A stretch of DNA of 25,619 bases from Candidatus Aenigmatarchaeota archaeon (GCA_030018055.1 JASEGN010000001.1:23741-49359); one strand, 5' to 3'; shown: positions 7,695 through 16,005, numbered from the stretch's first letter. The notes: generated by a model from the letters alone, not told the origin. Program-made: numbers and translations.

Positions 7695-8723
7695 CTATTT
7701 TAATAAATATTGAGTAGCCTTTACTAACCCAATGCAACCCGCAAACATATGATCTTCTCCTAAAGCATATCTATACATAGTCGATTTTTCTACTAACCCT
7801 TTAAGTTTTTGTCTGTTAGGACCTGTTATTAATGTTATTTCTGGAATATTCTTCTCAATGGAAATTGCACCATGCCCACCATCTTCATAAACCTCTTTAA
7901 ATCCCAGTTCAGCTCGACAAAGTTTCAACTCTAAATTCCATAGCTTAGTTTCATCAACTAGGGCAGTGTGGTGCTCAAACATTCCACAAATTTCATCATC
8001 TCTTAGAGAGAAAGCTATAGTATGAAGATTACCAATGTTCATGGCAATTATTGACCCTTTTGCTCGTTCATCTTCTTTAATTCCAAGGGCAGCTGCTGGA
8101 CCTGTATCCATCAAAATTACTGGTCCATCATAATTTTCCTTAACTGATTCTAAGACTGAGTGCATTCGACTAAATTCTTCAGGCACATGGTCAAGATAAG
8201 CAAATGACTCTAATTTTCTACTGGTTTTTAATTTTTCTTCAAACATTTCAAACCTGCATTCCCTATCATGTTTTTCTTTTTTAGAATGTCCATGGTCCTG
8301 AACAGCTACTCCAATAACATCAAAAGTAGGATCGATGTAGGCATTTTTTAACAACTCATAAGTCTTCTCTATTTCTAAATCACCAATTTTCATTTTGTGG
8401 CCAGGATATCTGTTAATTTCAGCTTCAGATATTAATTCAATTCCTTGGTTTCTTACCTTATCTAAATCGTTACGAATTGTCTTTGCTGCTTCCTCAGTCA
8501 TATATACCTTGTATTTCTTTTGGTGTTCACGAATAGCTTTAGCAAAACTACCACCACCCATTTGCTTTCCATAGATTATTAAATCCTCTTTCGTTTTCCT
8601 TACTTCATTAGCAAAGTAATGAGTAGGAGATGGCACAGTAAGTCTGTACGAATTTTCAAGGCTTTTATCATATACCAAAATGTCTTGAGTACCTTCGCCT
8701 ATGTCAATAGTAAGCATTCTCAT
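7695..8723 (-). CDS. DUF1786 family ASKHA-type protein
   Basis: 342 residues. The opening MLTIDIGEGTQDILVYD is a phosphate-1 loop as in sugar kinase/Hsp70/actin-like ATPases and is diagnostic for DUF1786. VILMDTGPAAALGI (about 203-216) and SIIAMNIGNLHTIAF (about 225-239) look like further nucleotide-site strands, and EDGGHGAISIE lies near 281-291. Databases label the family a putative pyruvate formate-lyase activating enzyme, but no radical SAM cysteine motif is present here, so that name is not supported. A GAGGTG Shine-Dalgarno stands 5 nt before the ATG. It follows the DUF1015 gene by 39 nt and is likely cotranscribed. Role unknown. Confidence 0.82.
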   Translation of the reverse strand: MRMLTIDIGEGTQDILVYDKSLENSYRLTVPSPTHYFANEVRKTKEDLIIYGKQMGGGSFAKAIREHQKKYKVYMTEEAAKTIRNDLDKVRNQGIELISEAEINRYPGHKMKIGDLEIEKTYELLKNAYIDPTFDVIGVAVQDHGHSKKEKHDRECRFEMFEEKLKTSRKLESFAYLDHVPEEFSRMHSVLESVKENYDGPVILMDTGPAAALGIKEDERAKGSIIAMNIGNLHTIAFSLRDDEICGMFEHHTALVDETKLWNLELKLCRAELGFKEVYEDGGHGAISIEKNIPEITLITGPNRQKLKGLVEKSTMYRYALGEDHMFAGCIGLVKATQYLLK

Positions 8724-8762
8724 ATTAACACCTCTGTTAGCTCAAAATAATTGTCTCATATT

Positions 8763-9836
8763 TCATTCAAACTTATGCATCACCAAGCCTGATAATAATT
8801 TAGGATAAAAATATGTAGCCTTTCCTGGTAGCTTTTTATCAGCGAGAGCAACAGTTTCTATTTCCTCTGGTTTGATTGGATTAAGCAAAAAGGCCGTGCT
8901 ATTCTCAGCCAATTTTATGGCTTCTTCATGATCTATCACATAACTTATATCTTCAATCCCAAGCTGTTCAAATAATAGATGTAATTGAATTACATCCGGT
9001 TGTTTTAACTTATTCTTTTGATTCAGCAAATAATATTTTCCTTTAGTATACATTACAAAACCTTCATACTTCATTTGCTCTACTAATTCATTATAGCCAA
9101 CCTTACTAACATCAAATAAGTGAGTTATATCTTGAGGTGTTATTTTGGTCTTTAGTACTCTATGGACTGGCAATATTGTAAGATTTTCATCGTACATAGG
9201 TGTAAAATACATCAACACGTAGTTTGCTTCAGGATGTTCATTTTTAAAACGTAAAGCAGCTTCATACCTGTGGTGACCATCTGCTATGAAAACTCTTTTA
9301 TCTTGCAACTCTTTCTTCATTTTTTCTATGAGGCTTTCATCATCGAGCGACCATACTCTATGCTTCACTTCTTCATATTCCACGTCTATAATAGGATCGC
9401 TCTTTATTTCTAATGGAATAAAATCTGAATACAAGCTAAATATTGGATTAAAATGTGCTCTGCATATTCTCAATGATTGTAGCCTGTCTTCGACCTGGTG
9501 TGGTAAGGTATTTTCATGAGGAAGTATCATTCTGTTTGTATAATCTTCTAATTTTGCTAAAGCAATAAATCCCATTCTTCTTTTCCACTCATTTGAAAAT
9601 AAATACTCTTGCTCATATGCATAAATAGCAGGTTTCTCATCACTCTTCAGTACACCACCGCCTAGTAAATTTATGAAAAGCTCTGCATCTTTTCCTAAGT
9701 CAATGCGAGCTATATTGTATTCGTGGGTGTATTTGGTTGGATCAGAAATTACGTCATAAGGTGGAGCTACCACATCCTTTAAATCTACTCGAGCCTTATC
9801 ATAGAAAATTCCTCTAAATGGTTGTACCTCTACCAT
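8763..9836 (-). CDS. DUF1015 family protein
   Basis: 357 residues, slightly shorter than many bacterial members. The N-terminus VQPFRGIFYDKARVDLKDVV followed by APPYDVIS is the signature opening, and FIADGHHRYEAALRF (about 184-198) is the family's most conserved motif, with a His-His-Arg core. RRMGFIALAKLEDY and ILPHENTLPHQVEDRL (about 90-125) are also family features. The biochemical role is not established. It precedes DUF1786 on the same strand. The gene before it, nadM, ends 51 nt upstream on the same strand, so a longer transcript is possible. Confidence 0.88.
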   Translation of the reverse strand: MVEVQPFRGIFYDKARVDLKDVVAPPYDVISDPTKYTHEYNIARIDLGKDAELFINLLGGGVLKSDEKPAIYAYEQEYLFSNEWKRRMGFIALAKLEDYTNRMILPHENTLPHQVEDRLQSLRICRAHFNPIFSLYSDFIPLEIKSDPIIDVEYEEVKHRVWSLDDESLIEKMKKELQDKRVFIADGHHRYEAALRFKNEHPEANYVLMYFTPMYDENLTILPVHRVLKTKITPQDITHLFDVSKVGYNELVEQMKYEGFVMYTKGKYYLLNQKNKLKQPDVIQLHLLFEQLGIEDISYVIDHEEAIKLAENSTAFLLNPIKPEEIETVALADKKLPGKATYFYPKLLSGLVMHKFE

Positions 9837-9887
9837 AGTCGTATCATTCCATATTCAAACAACAATCATAATTTCCACACTTTTAAA

Positions 9888-10406
9888 CTATCCATTTATA
9901 CCCTTTGCAGCAAGCCTTACCAATCTTTCATCTAACTTGTTGACTTTAATAAATTTACTTACAGCATTAGGTACTAAATCCTCCCAAGCCTCCTGATTAA
10001 TTATTTTTTGTCTTATGAGACTTGAAGAATATTTTTCAGGTTCGAACTTTGGTATTGATAGAGTTTTATATCCTCTGGCTTCAAACAAAAATTTTACAAA
10101 ATCATTATTTGAATAAACTTTATCAAATTTTGGACAATATCTCTCAACCAAAGGAACCCATAAATCATATTTACCTTCAGTATCAGGTATTTGGCTAAGG
10201 TAAACTCTATCTAAAAGCTTCTCTTCCCTTAGGGTATCGGTTATCATTTCAAGCCTTTCTCCAGCTGAAAATGGATTTTCCAAGGAAAAGGAATATTGAG
10301 CACTACCAATACCGATAATAAGCTTTTCTTCTTTTTCCAACAAATATTTTACTGCTTCTAAATGTCCAAGATGAAAGGGCTGGAACCTACCTATGTATAA
10401 GTTCAT
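9888..10406 (-). CDS. nadM: Nicotinamide-nucleotide adenylyltransferase, archaeal type
   Basis: 172 residues, the usual archaeal NadM size. It joins NMN and ATP to make NAD. The nucleotidyltransferase signature GRFQPFHLGH at 6-15 carries the HxGH motif, and SSSLIRQKI (about 127-135) is the second, ISSTxIR-like motif. SAQYSFSLENPFSAGER (about 35-51) matches the NMN-binding region of archaeal enzymes. The ATG at 10406 immediately precedes the beta strand that leads to the motif and has a TATA-like box about 28 nt upstream. Confidence 0.95.
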   Translation of the reverse strand: MNLYIGRFQPFHLGHLEAVKYLLEKEEKLIIGIGSAQYSFSLENPFSAGERLEMITDTLREEKLLDRVYLSQIPDTEGKYDLWVPLVERYCPKFDKVYSNNDFVKFLFEARGYKTLSIPKFEPEKYSSSLIRQKIINQEAWEDLVPNAVSKFIKVNKLDERLVRLAAKGING

Positions 10407-10430
10407 GTGATAATTTTAGAATAAAAAATT

Positions 10431-10440
10431 TTTAAAATTT
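10431..10440 (-). promoter_or_regulatory. TATA-like box of nadM
   Basis: AAATTTTAAA on the minus strand, centred about 29 nt before the nadM ATG, within a 40-nt A/T-only stretch. Spacing fits a leaderless promoter. Confidence 0.45.
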
Positions 10441-10505
10441 TTATTCCTTCAGAAAAATCCAAAACTAAACGATTCTCTAAAAGTATCATTATCCACTTAC
10501 CAGAA

Positions 10506-11264
10506 TTACTCAATTTTGAAAATAGTTTTAGTATTTTTAGAAGTAGCATTCACAACCTGTTCAAAAGTAAGCTCTTTCAGTTCAGCAATCTTCTTAGCTG
10601 CGTATTTAACCCAGGCTGGTTCATTTCTTTTGTTCCTATAAGGTTCAGGTGCTAAAGCCGGGGCATCCGTCTCTATCAAAATTCTGTCCAGAGGAAATTT
10701 TTTGACAACTTCATGCAACCTTAAATTATTTTTATATGTTACTGTTGTCGGTATTGAAATGTAAAATCCCAAATCAATAAATTTTTTTGCTAATTCATAG
10801 TCTCCAGAAAAGCAATGAATCACCCCATTCATGTTAGATTCCCTTAAAGCATCTAAAGTTTCTTCATGCGCCTCTCTATCATGAATCACTAATGGAAGTC
10901 CTAATTCTTTTGCAACCTTTATTTGCTCATAAAATTTATCGAGCTGAGTTTTTCTAGGAGAAAGGTTACGGTAAAAATCCAGACCTATTTCTCCATAAGC
11001 TATAACTTTTTTACTTTTTGCAAGTTCTTTCAAAGTCGAGTAAGTTTCTGTATCCACATCCTTAGCATTATGGGGATGGATACCAATTACAGCGTAGACC
11101 GAATCATAATTTTCTGCTAGTTCAACAGTTTTCTTGCAACCATCGAGGTCAAAGCCAACACTAATCATGTATTTTACATTATTTTCTATAGCTCTCCTTA
11201 TAACAACTTCTCTATCTGGATCAAATTGAGAGGATGCTAAATGGCAATGTGAATCTATTAGCAT
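10506..11264 (-). CDS. tatD: TatD family metal-dependent hydrolase (DNase-like)
   Basis: 252 residues when started at MLIDSHCHL. Two further in-frame starts (ATG at 11273, TTG at 11276) would add three or four residues; the TATA-like box about 28 nt before 11264 favours the shorter form. Metal-site motifs of the TIM-barrel hydrolase are visible in order: DSHCHL, AYGEIGLDFY, LVIHDREAHEETL, GVIHCFSGD and ILIETDAPALAPEPYR. Characterised TatD proteins are 3'-5' exonucleases or DNases; some family members may act on other substrates. It lies downstream of the DnaJ gene but has its own promoter. Confidence 0.92.
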   Translation of the reverse strand: MLIDSHCHLASSQFDPDREVVIRRAIENNVKYMISVGFDLDGCKKTVELAENYDSVYAVIGIHPHNAKDVDTETYSTLKELAKSKKVIAYGEIGLDFYRNLSPRKTQLDKFYEQIKVAKELGLPLVIHDREAHEETLDALRESNMNGVIHCFSGDYELAKKFIDLGFYISIPTTVTYKNNLRLHEVVKKFPLDRILIETDAPALAPEPYRNKRNEPAWVKYAAKKIAELKELTFEQVVNATSKNTKTIFKIE

Positions 11265-11288
11265 ATTGATCATCAAAAATTTGTTTTA

Positions 11289-11296
11289 TTTTAAAA
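11289..11296 (-). promoter_or_regulatory. TATA-like box of tatD
   Basis: TTTTAAAA, symmetric on both strands, centred about 28 nt upstream of the ATG at 11264 and only 19 nt from the ATG at 11273. It helps choose the start. Confidence 0.45.
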
Positions 11297-11315
11297 ATAA
11301 ACAAAAGAATGTTAT

Positions 11316-12518
11316 TCATTTTTGCTCTTGATCTTTTGTAGATTTAGGTGGAGGGAGAGCTGGTAAGCCAAACAAATATTGGGACAAGAAAAGAGGGTCA
11401 AAATTAAGTGTTCTTAATCTCTCAAACCTTCGAAGTAGTGTTTTTTCTTCCAAAGTTAAGTTTTTTGGTATAGCTATTTTTGTCGTTACATATAGATCGC
11501 CTCTTTCTTCCCCAAATCTCCACATTCCCTTTCCACTAATCTTAAAAGTAGATCCATCTTCTGTCCCCTCAGGAATTTCAAGAGTAAGATTTCCATCAAT
11601 TCCAGGCGTATCATAAATTTTACCACCAAGTAAAGCTTGTGTAAAGGTTATCTCTTTCTTCACGTAGAGATCAGCACCCCTCCTCTCAAAAACAGGATGG
11701 TCTTTCACCTTAAATCTAATGTACAAATCACCTGCTCGTCTACCTCTTTCTCCAGGTCCCCCTTCACCTTCAATTCTTATTGTCTGACCAGTATTAGCAC
11801 CTCTGGGAATTTGAACTGAAATTTCTTTTTGGAGTTCAATTAACCCTTTTCCTTCACATTCTTTACAATAGGAAGTTATCATTTTTCCCTGACCATGACA
11901 TGTAGGACAAGTTGTAATTTGTCTAAACACGCTATAGCCTGATCTTTGTTCATAGATAATTTGTCCACTCCCTTGACATTTTCTGCAAACTGACAAACCA
12001 CCTTTAGTTGCTCCTGATCCTAGGCAACTTGGACAAGTCTCAGTTTTCAGTAAACTCATCTTCTTTTCTATTCCATGAAATGCTTCTTCTAAGTCAATTT
12101 CTAAATCATATTGAAGATCCTCGCCCCTTTCCAGTTCTTTAACTTTCTGCCTATAGCCAAAGAAATCATCAAAAATACTCTTTCGACCAAAACCAAAGTC
12201 ACCAAAAAAGTCTTTAAATATATTTCTCAATCCTAGCCCACTAAAAATACTATCAAAATCAATACCACCAAAAATATCTTGCTCAGTGTAGCCTTCCAAT
12301 CCAGCTTCTCCATAGCGGTCATATCGCCTTCTTTTTTCAGAGTCACTTAAGATAGCGTAAGCTCTATTTATCTCTTTCATTTTTTCATTAGCTTTTGGGT
12401 CATTTGGATTTCTATCTGGATGATATTTCATTACTAATTTTCGATAAGCTTTCGTTATCTCATCTTTAGAAGCGTCTCTAGGAATTCCTAAAATCTGATA
12501 ATAATCTTTCTCTCTCAT
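11316..12518 (-). CDS. dnaJ: DnaJ (Hsp40) co-chaperone
   Basis: 400 residues, type I DnaJ. The J domain spans about 4-70 with HPD at 33-35. A Gly/Phe-rich linker rich in FGDFGFG follows (about 80-125). The zinc-binding region has all four CxxCxGxG repeats at C162, C178, C204 and C218. The C-terminal substrate-binding beta domains run to about 370, then a charged tail. It stimulates DnaK ATPase and delivers unfolded clients. Unusually, dnaK and grpE are not adjacent; the gene instead follows AMMECR1 by 12 nt and appears to be the last gene of that transcription unit. Confidence 0.96.
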   Translation of the reverse strand: MREKDYYQILGIPRDASKDEITKAYRKLVMKYHPDRNPNDPKANEKMKEINRAYAILSDSEKRRRYDRYGEAGLEGYTEQDIFGGIDFDSIFSGLGLRNIFKDFFGDFGFGRKSIFDDFFGYRQKVKELERGEDLQYDLEIDLEEAFHGIEKKMSLLKTETCPSCLGSGATKGGLSVCRKCQGSGQIIYEQRSGYSVFRQITTCPTCHGQGKMITSYCKECEGKGLIELQKEISVQIPRGANTGQTIRIEGEGGPGERGRRAGDLYIRFKVKDHPVFERRGADLYVKKEITFTQALLGGKIYDTPGIDGNLTLEIPEGTEDGSTFKISGKGMWRFGEERGDLYVTTKIAIPKNLTLEEKTLLRRFERLRTLNFDPLFLSQYLFGLPALPPPKSTKDQEQK

Positions 12519-12530
12519 ATTTCATACCAT

Positions 12531-13241
12531 CTAAAGCGATTTTTCTTCTACTTCTCCTTTAGGTTCTTTTTCCTCGAAAATTTGAACTTGAAATTTAAGA
12601 AGCTGAGCATTTTGATGTCTCCACGCATTTGAATCAAATATATTGGCTTTGTAACAAAGGTGAGCCAAAAATAATTCTTTGAATTTATTTTCAGTCAAAA
12701 CACTATTTCCTGCTGGTAATTGTTTTTGCAATTGTTCCCAGACTTGTGGTAAAAATAGCCCTTGAGTTACAAGGGCACCTGAATCTCCATCTTTATATTG
12801 TAAGATTAAACCATTTTTCCCTTGTTCGATTTTTTCCAGATATTCTTCTGGCCTTTGAACTTCGATTAGCTCAGGTTTAGTTAGAATTGAAAGTTCAATT
12901 GTTACTGCTTCTAGTTCCTCTTTGCCTAAAGGTGAAAATCTCGGATCCTGAGTAGAATCAATAGCAGCTGATATTACCGCTTCTTTTAATGGTTTATCTG
13001 GATAAGGCAAACCGATACATCCACGTAATTCTTTTTGAGGATATCTATTTAATGTACAAAAAACACCTCTTGGCTCCTCTAATCCTGGATATAACACTTC
13101 CTCAGATTTTATTTTTTCGATGAAATATTGCCTAGTTGTAATACTACTAACTAAAGATTTGATCTTTGAGTTAACATATTCTTCAATTGTTCTCCTAGCT
13201 AATTTTACCAGATATTTTCCTTGCTCTAAATTCAGTTCCAT
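12531..13241 (-). CDS. AMMECR1 domain protein
   Basis: 236 residues. LRGCIGLPYPDKPLKEAV (about 74-91) contains the invariant RGCIG motif, and AIDSTQDPRFSPL plus VTIELSILTKPELI complete the conserved AMMECR1 core. The molecular role is unknown; in many prokaryotes the domain occurs with MEMO and a PflA-like radical SAM protein. Here neither of those is adjacent. Instead the upstream genes are an unknown protein and a COG1032-type radical SAM enzyme. The ATG overlaps the stop of the preceding gene by 10 nt, implying coupling. Confidence 0.92.
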   Translation of the reverse strand: MELNLEQGKYLVKLARRTIEEYVNSKIKSLVSSITTRQYFIEKIKSEEVLYPGLEEPRGVFCTLNRYPQKELRGCIGLPYPDKPLKEAVISAAIDSTQDPRFSPLGKEELEAVTIELSILTKPELIEVQRPEEYLEKIEQGKNGLILQYKDGDSGALVTQGLFLPQVWEQLQKQLPAGNSVLTENKFKELFLAHLCYKANIFDSNAWRHQNAQLLKFQVQIFEEKEPKGEVEEKSL

Positions 13242-13897
13242 TTTTGTCCTCCCTTTTCTTCAGATTTTTGTGTTGGGCGATCCCTTAACCATCGATTAAT
13301 TTCTTCAAAGGCTGGTGGATGAACTAAAAATACTGTTATATCTGAAGGAAGTTGTGGTTGGACTTGTATGCGTTCATCATCTCTCATGAGCAACATACCT
13401 GCTTCACCATCTTTTAGTGTTTCATCTATACGCTTTGCAAGTGTTTCGTATCTTCTCTTCACAGCTTCTTGGTAGAACCCAAAAACTTTTTCACCCACTT
13501 CTTTACGAGCCCTTTCACTTAAAAACTCAATCAATAAAATTCTCCGCCAATCTACAATCTCGTTGATCAAATCTTGATCCTCTAAAGCTTCGAGTTCAGC
13601 TCCTTGCTCACATTTAGATTTAACTAACTGATAACTCTTTTCATTCAATTTTTCTATGAGTTTCAAGCCCTCTTCGCCAGCTAAAGAAATCGATTCATGA
13701 TAAATTTTCTTCACCAGACCAGCTTTTTCTAGATTGTTTACATGATCTGGAACATCATTCCAATAACGCTCGAATTTTTCTTTATATTCGGGAGGAGAAT
13801 CTTTCCCAAGGTACACCAAAGGTACATGATATAGCTTTCTCCCTAACTTAAATTCTTCTACAGCTGGTTTTTCTATTTTTCCCAGTTCTTCTGGCAT
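13232..13897 (-). CDS. Conserved-looking protein of unknown function between radical SAM and AMMECR1
   Basis: 221 residues, mostly acidic and helical. No family is recognised. Residues about 20-90 include LYHVPLVYLGKDSPPEY and YWNDVPDHVNNLEKAGLVKK; the centre is a long helical stretch with many Glu/Lys/Arg; the C-terminal SDITVFLVHPPAFEEINRWL looks like a beta strand followed by a helix. No signal peptide, membrane segment or cysteine cluster is present (a single Cys). It is wedged between the radical SAM gene (7 nt) and AMMECR1 (10-nt overlap), so its product probably works with both. It could be a substrate-binding or adaptor protein; this is inference from position. Confidence 0.75.
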   Translation of the reverse strand: MPEELGKIEKPAVEEFKLGRKLYHVPLVYLGKDSPPEYKEKFERYWNDVPDHVNNLEKAGLVKKIYHESISLAGEEGLKLIEKLNEKSYQLVKSKCEQGAELEALEDQDLINEIVDWRRILLIEFLSERARKEVGEKVFGFYQEAVKRRYETLAKRIDETLKDGEAGMLLMRDDERIQVQPQLPSDITVFLVHPPAFEEINRWLRDRPTQKSEEKGGQKWN

Positions 13898-13904
13898 ATT
13901 AATC

Positions 13905-14846
13905 CTATAACCCCCTAAGATACTCAGGTCGAAGTAAAGAAGGGTCTCTTCTTGTTAAAATTTCTTCCAACTCGCTGATCATTCTTTCTTTTTCTTGAGG
14001 TAATTTTCCCCGAATCGCCCAGTAATTTGAGGCGTGCATTGAGCTAAAAAAACAATCGGTAAAATTAGAATCTTTAATTATCAGCTTTAGCTCTTCCAGA
14101 GACTGAAATGGAGAAATTGGATGAAAATTACCTTCTTTCCAATCTTGATACATTGGTGTACCAGGAACTAAAGTTAAGGTTAAAGCTGCGCCATATTCTG
14201 GGTCCATTTCTGAAAGAACTCTAGCAGTAGCTTTAGCATGCTCTTCACTTCCTTCAATTCCATCTAATCCTAAAATCACAGTTACTGAAAATGTAATTCC
14301 ACTTTTTTTAACTTTTCTGGCTGCCTCAATCATCTGGCTTGTATTTACTCCCTTTTGCACTTTTTGAAGCACCTGATCTGAACCACTCTCTAGACCAGTG
14401 TAAAGGATTTCTAATTTTAACTCCTTTAAGGTTTTCAATTCGTCTACGCTTCTTCTCAAAATATCTTGAGGGGTAGCATAAGCAGCAATCCTTTCTAAAT
14501 TTGGAAGTTTTTCGTTCAAGTGTCGAAGAACTTCCTTTAATTTTGGATATGGATAAACTAGGGCATCTCCATCTTGGAGAAAAATCCTTTTTTCATCCCA
14601 ATAAGGTTTCCCCTCCCAGTCGAAAACCAATCCACCTAAAGATGAACTATAAATGCCATAATTCTTATACAAAGCCAAGGCATCGATTTCTTTTTTTACC
14701 TCATCAGCATCTCTTATTTTGAGTTTCGATTTAAAATAGTAATTGCAGAAGGTACAAGTATTATTGGAGCATCCGCTAGTTAAAGGAAGAAAGTAACTTC
14801 TCAGCTCGCTTGGTGGTCTAATAATTTCAGGCCTTTCAAATTGCAT
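13905..14846 (-). CDS. Radical SAM enzyme, COG1032-like without B12 domain
   Basis: 313 residues. IIRPPSELRSYFLPLTSGC opens the barrel, and C26-x4-C31-x2-C34 within SGCSNNTCTFC would bind the [4Fe-4S] cluster. The CX4CX2C spacing differs from the common CX3CX2C but is what I recall for the group starting RPPSE. TGLESGSDQVLQKVQKGV (about 151-168) and VILGLDGIEG (about 191-200) are typical SAM-contacting strands. There is no cobalamin-binding, TRAM or SPASM domain. Substrate unknown. It heads the cluster with the unknown protein, AMMECR1 and DnaJ, preceded by a TATA-like box at the right distance. Confidence 0.88.
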   Translation of the reverse strand: MQFERPEIIRPPSELRSYFLPLTSGCSNNTCTFCNYYFKSKLKIRDADEVKKEIDALALYKNYGIYSSSLGGLVFDWEGKPYWDEKRIFLQDGDALVYPYPKLKEVLRHLNEKLPNLERIAAYATPQDILRRSVDELKTLKELKLEILYTGLESGSDQVLQKVQKGVNTSQMIEAARKVKKSGITFSVTVILGLDGIEGSEEHAKATARVLSEMDPEYGAALTLTLVPGTPMYQDWKEGNFHPISPFQSLEELKLIIKDSNFTDCFFSSMHASNYWAIRGKLPQEKERMISELEEILTRRDPSLLRPEYLRGL

Positions 14847-14868
14847 AATTAAGATTAGAAATAAAAAA

Positions 14869-14876
14869 ATAAAAAT
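14869..14876 (-). promoter_or_regulatory. TATA-like box of the radical SAM/AMMECR1/dnaJ cluster
   Basis: ATTTTTAT on the minus strand, centred about 26 nt before the ATG at 14846; it ends directly beside the stop of the preceding gene at 14877. Confidence 0.45.
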
Positions 14877-15464
14877 TTACTCAGAATGCTCATGTTTAAG
14901 CAAAACAATATTTCTCCCTATACTTTCTTTCCATCCTCTTTTTCTAGATTCTTCTAAAAATTTCATGAATTTTTTATATTCTTGGTTGTCAATGTTTTCA
15001 GGAGGATAAACTCTAGAAGGAGTTATTGGAAAATTTCCAGCAGGTTTTATATGAAGTTGTTTTTTAAACAAAGTTAATGCCTCTACAGCATCTTCCATAT
15101 GATTATCATAATGCTCTGTTAGTAGGCAATCACATAATGCTGAGTTGGTAACGAATATAGGATTCTTCACATCATATTTACGTAAAAGAGCTTGCAAGAA
15201 TGCGGTATCAAAACAATCTCCAACTTCGTAGTTTAATCTAGATGGTATGATTACAGGTGCAGGTGGATGTCCTAATTCTGGCATTCGTTTGTCTATGTCT
15301 ACTCCAATGTAAATTCCTTTGTATCCCTTATCCCGGAAATAATTATATCTTTCAAGATTATTTCCAATACCAGCTTCTATTATGCCATCATGATAGGGTA
15401 TTATTTCTTTTTTTATGATTTCTCTGAGAGTTTTATAAGGAGGAGCTTTATAGGAATAATCCAT
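14877..15464 (-). CDS. Rossmann-fold methyltransferase-like protein
   Basis: 195 residues. IIEAGIGNNLERYNYF (about 29-44) resembles the glycine-rich motif I of class I SAM-dependent methyltransferases, and YIGVDIDKRM (about 52-61) the acidic end of the second strand. NPIFVTNSALCDCLLTEHY (about 101-119) could be the motif IV strand and loop. The C-terminal third is helical and basic. No precise family is recognised; catalytic class is uncertain and substrate unknown. A minus-strand GTTATAAG box is centred about 26 nt before the ATG. It precedes the radical SAM gene on the same strand by 30 nt. Confidence 0.65.
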   Translation of the reverse strand: MDYSYKAPPYKTLREIIKKEIIPYHDGIIEAGIGNNLERYNYFRDKGYKGIYIGVDIDKRMPELGHPPAPVIIPSRLNYEVGDCFDTAFLQALLRKYDVKNPIFVTNSALCDCLLTEHYDNHMEDAVEALTLFKKQLHIKPAGNFPITPSRVYPPENIDNQEYKKFMKFLEESRKRGWKESIGRNIVLLKHEHSE

Positions 15465-15486
15465 ATCTATACTTATATCTTACTTT

Positions 15487-15494
15487 CTTATAAC
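15487..15494 (-). promoter_or_regulatory. TATA-like box of the methyltransferase-like gene
   Basis: GTTATAAG on the minus strand, centred about 26 nt upstream of the ATG at 15464, just beyond the end of the gene remnant. Confidence 0.45.
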
Positions 15495-15496
15495 CT

Positions 15497-15645
15497 TTAC
15501 TCTTTTGCTTGAATAGCTCGAAGAAATTCTTCTGAGTTTTTGCTTTTCTGTAAAATATGTCTTACTCTTCTAACATCGCCGTAATTAATTTTAGGTATTT
15601 CTTCAGTGTACTTATCCAAATATGAGTGTGAAAATCGATTATCAT
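15497..15645 (-). pseudogene. Frameshifted, truncated remnant with an amidohydrolase-like N-terminus
   Basis: On the minus strand an ATG at 15645 starts MIIDFHTHI, the opening expected of amidohydrolase or PHP-type metal hydrolases (HxH metal ligands). After about nine codons the coding-like reading moves to the neighbouring frame and continues as LDKYTEEIPKINYGD and then a charged helical stretch ending EEFLRAIQAKE, closing with TAA at 15497-15499. Restoring one T in the run at the shift joins both parts. Only about 49 codons survive, against roughly 250-300 for a full enzyme. It is therefore likely a decayed fragment; a sequencing deletion plus an independent truncation, or a small real protein in the second frame, are alternatives. 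Confidence 0.4.
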
Positions 15646-15681
15646 TTCATCATCTCTCTCTTGTTGAATAATTTTTTCTTT

Positions 15682-16005
15682 CTATCTCTCAAAGTAAATG
15701 TTTGAAGTTTGGTATTCATTTCCAAGGATTTTCTTTATTTCATCTTGCTCTTGCTTTTGTTTAATGGGTTCTATTTCTGAAATGGTTTTGTCATTTTCGT
15801 CAGTTTTGTATTTCCATCTAATTATTTTACCTTTTACATATATCGTTTTTGTTTCTGAAGGTTGAATAGAGCTTTGATCACAACCAAGGACGAATTCATT
15901 TGTTAGCTCGCTAAGCAAATAAAGAATTTTTCTTTCTTTATATTCTAAAATTTTTTCTGTTAAATTATAACCTAAGTCTTCAGCTTGCAAATGAACATAT
16001 TCCAT
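15682..16005 (-). CDS. Small hypothetical protein
   Basis: 107 residues, no recognised family. Residues 1-45 form a helical region (AEDLGYNLTEKILEYKERKI), followed by beta-like segments around TKTIYVKGKIIRWKYKTD and a Glu/Lys/Gln-rich tail with a possible coiled coil. Composition is ordinary for a soluble protein. Support for being real: a GGTGAG Shine-Dalgarno 4 nt before the ATG and an AT-rich promoter-like stretch about 50-60 nt upstream. The amidohydrolase-like remnant begins 36 nt after its stop. Function unknown. Confidence 0.6.
   Translation of the reverse strand: MEYVHLQAEDLGYNLTEKILEYKERKILYLLSELTNEFVLGCDQSSIQPSETKTIYVKGKIIRWKYKTDENDKTISEIEPIKQKQEQDEIKKILGNEYQTSNIYFER

Noticed and set aside
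11265..11276. TTG/ATG starts adding up to four residues to TatD
   Set aside because: The TATA-like box sits about 28 nt from 11264 but only 16-20 nt from the upstream starts, and MLIDSHCHL is the usual opening.
13905..14846. Loss of the radical SAM motif because of CX4CX2C spacing
   Set aside because: This spacing is what I recall as normal for the RPPSE-opening group of COG1032 proteins, so it is not evidence for an inactive enzyme.
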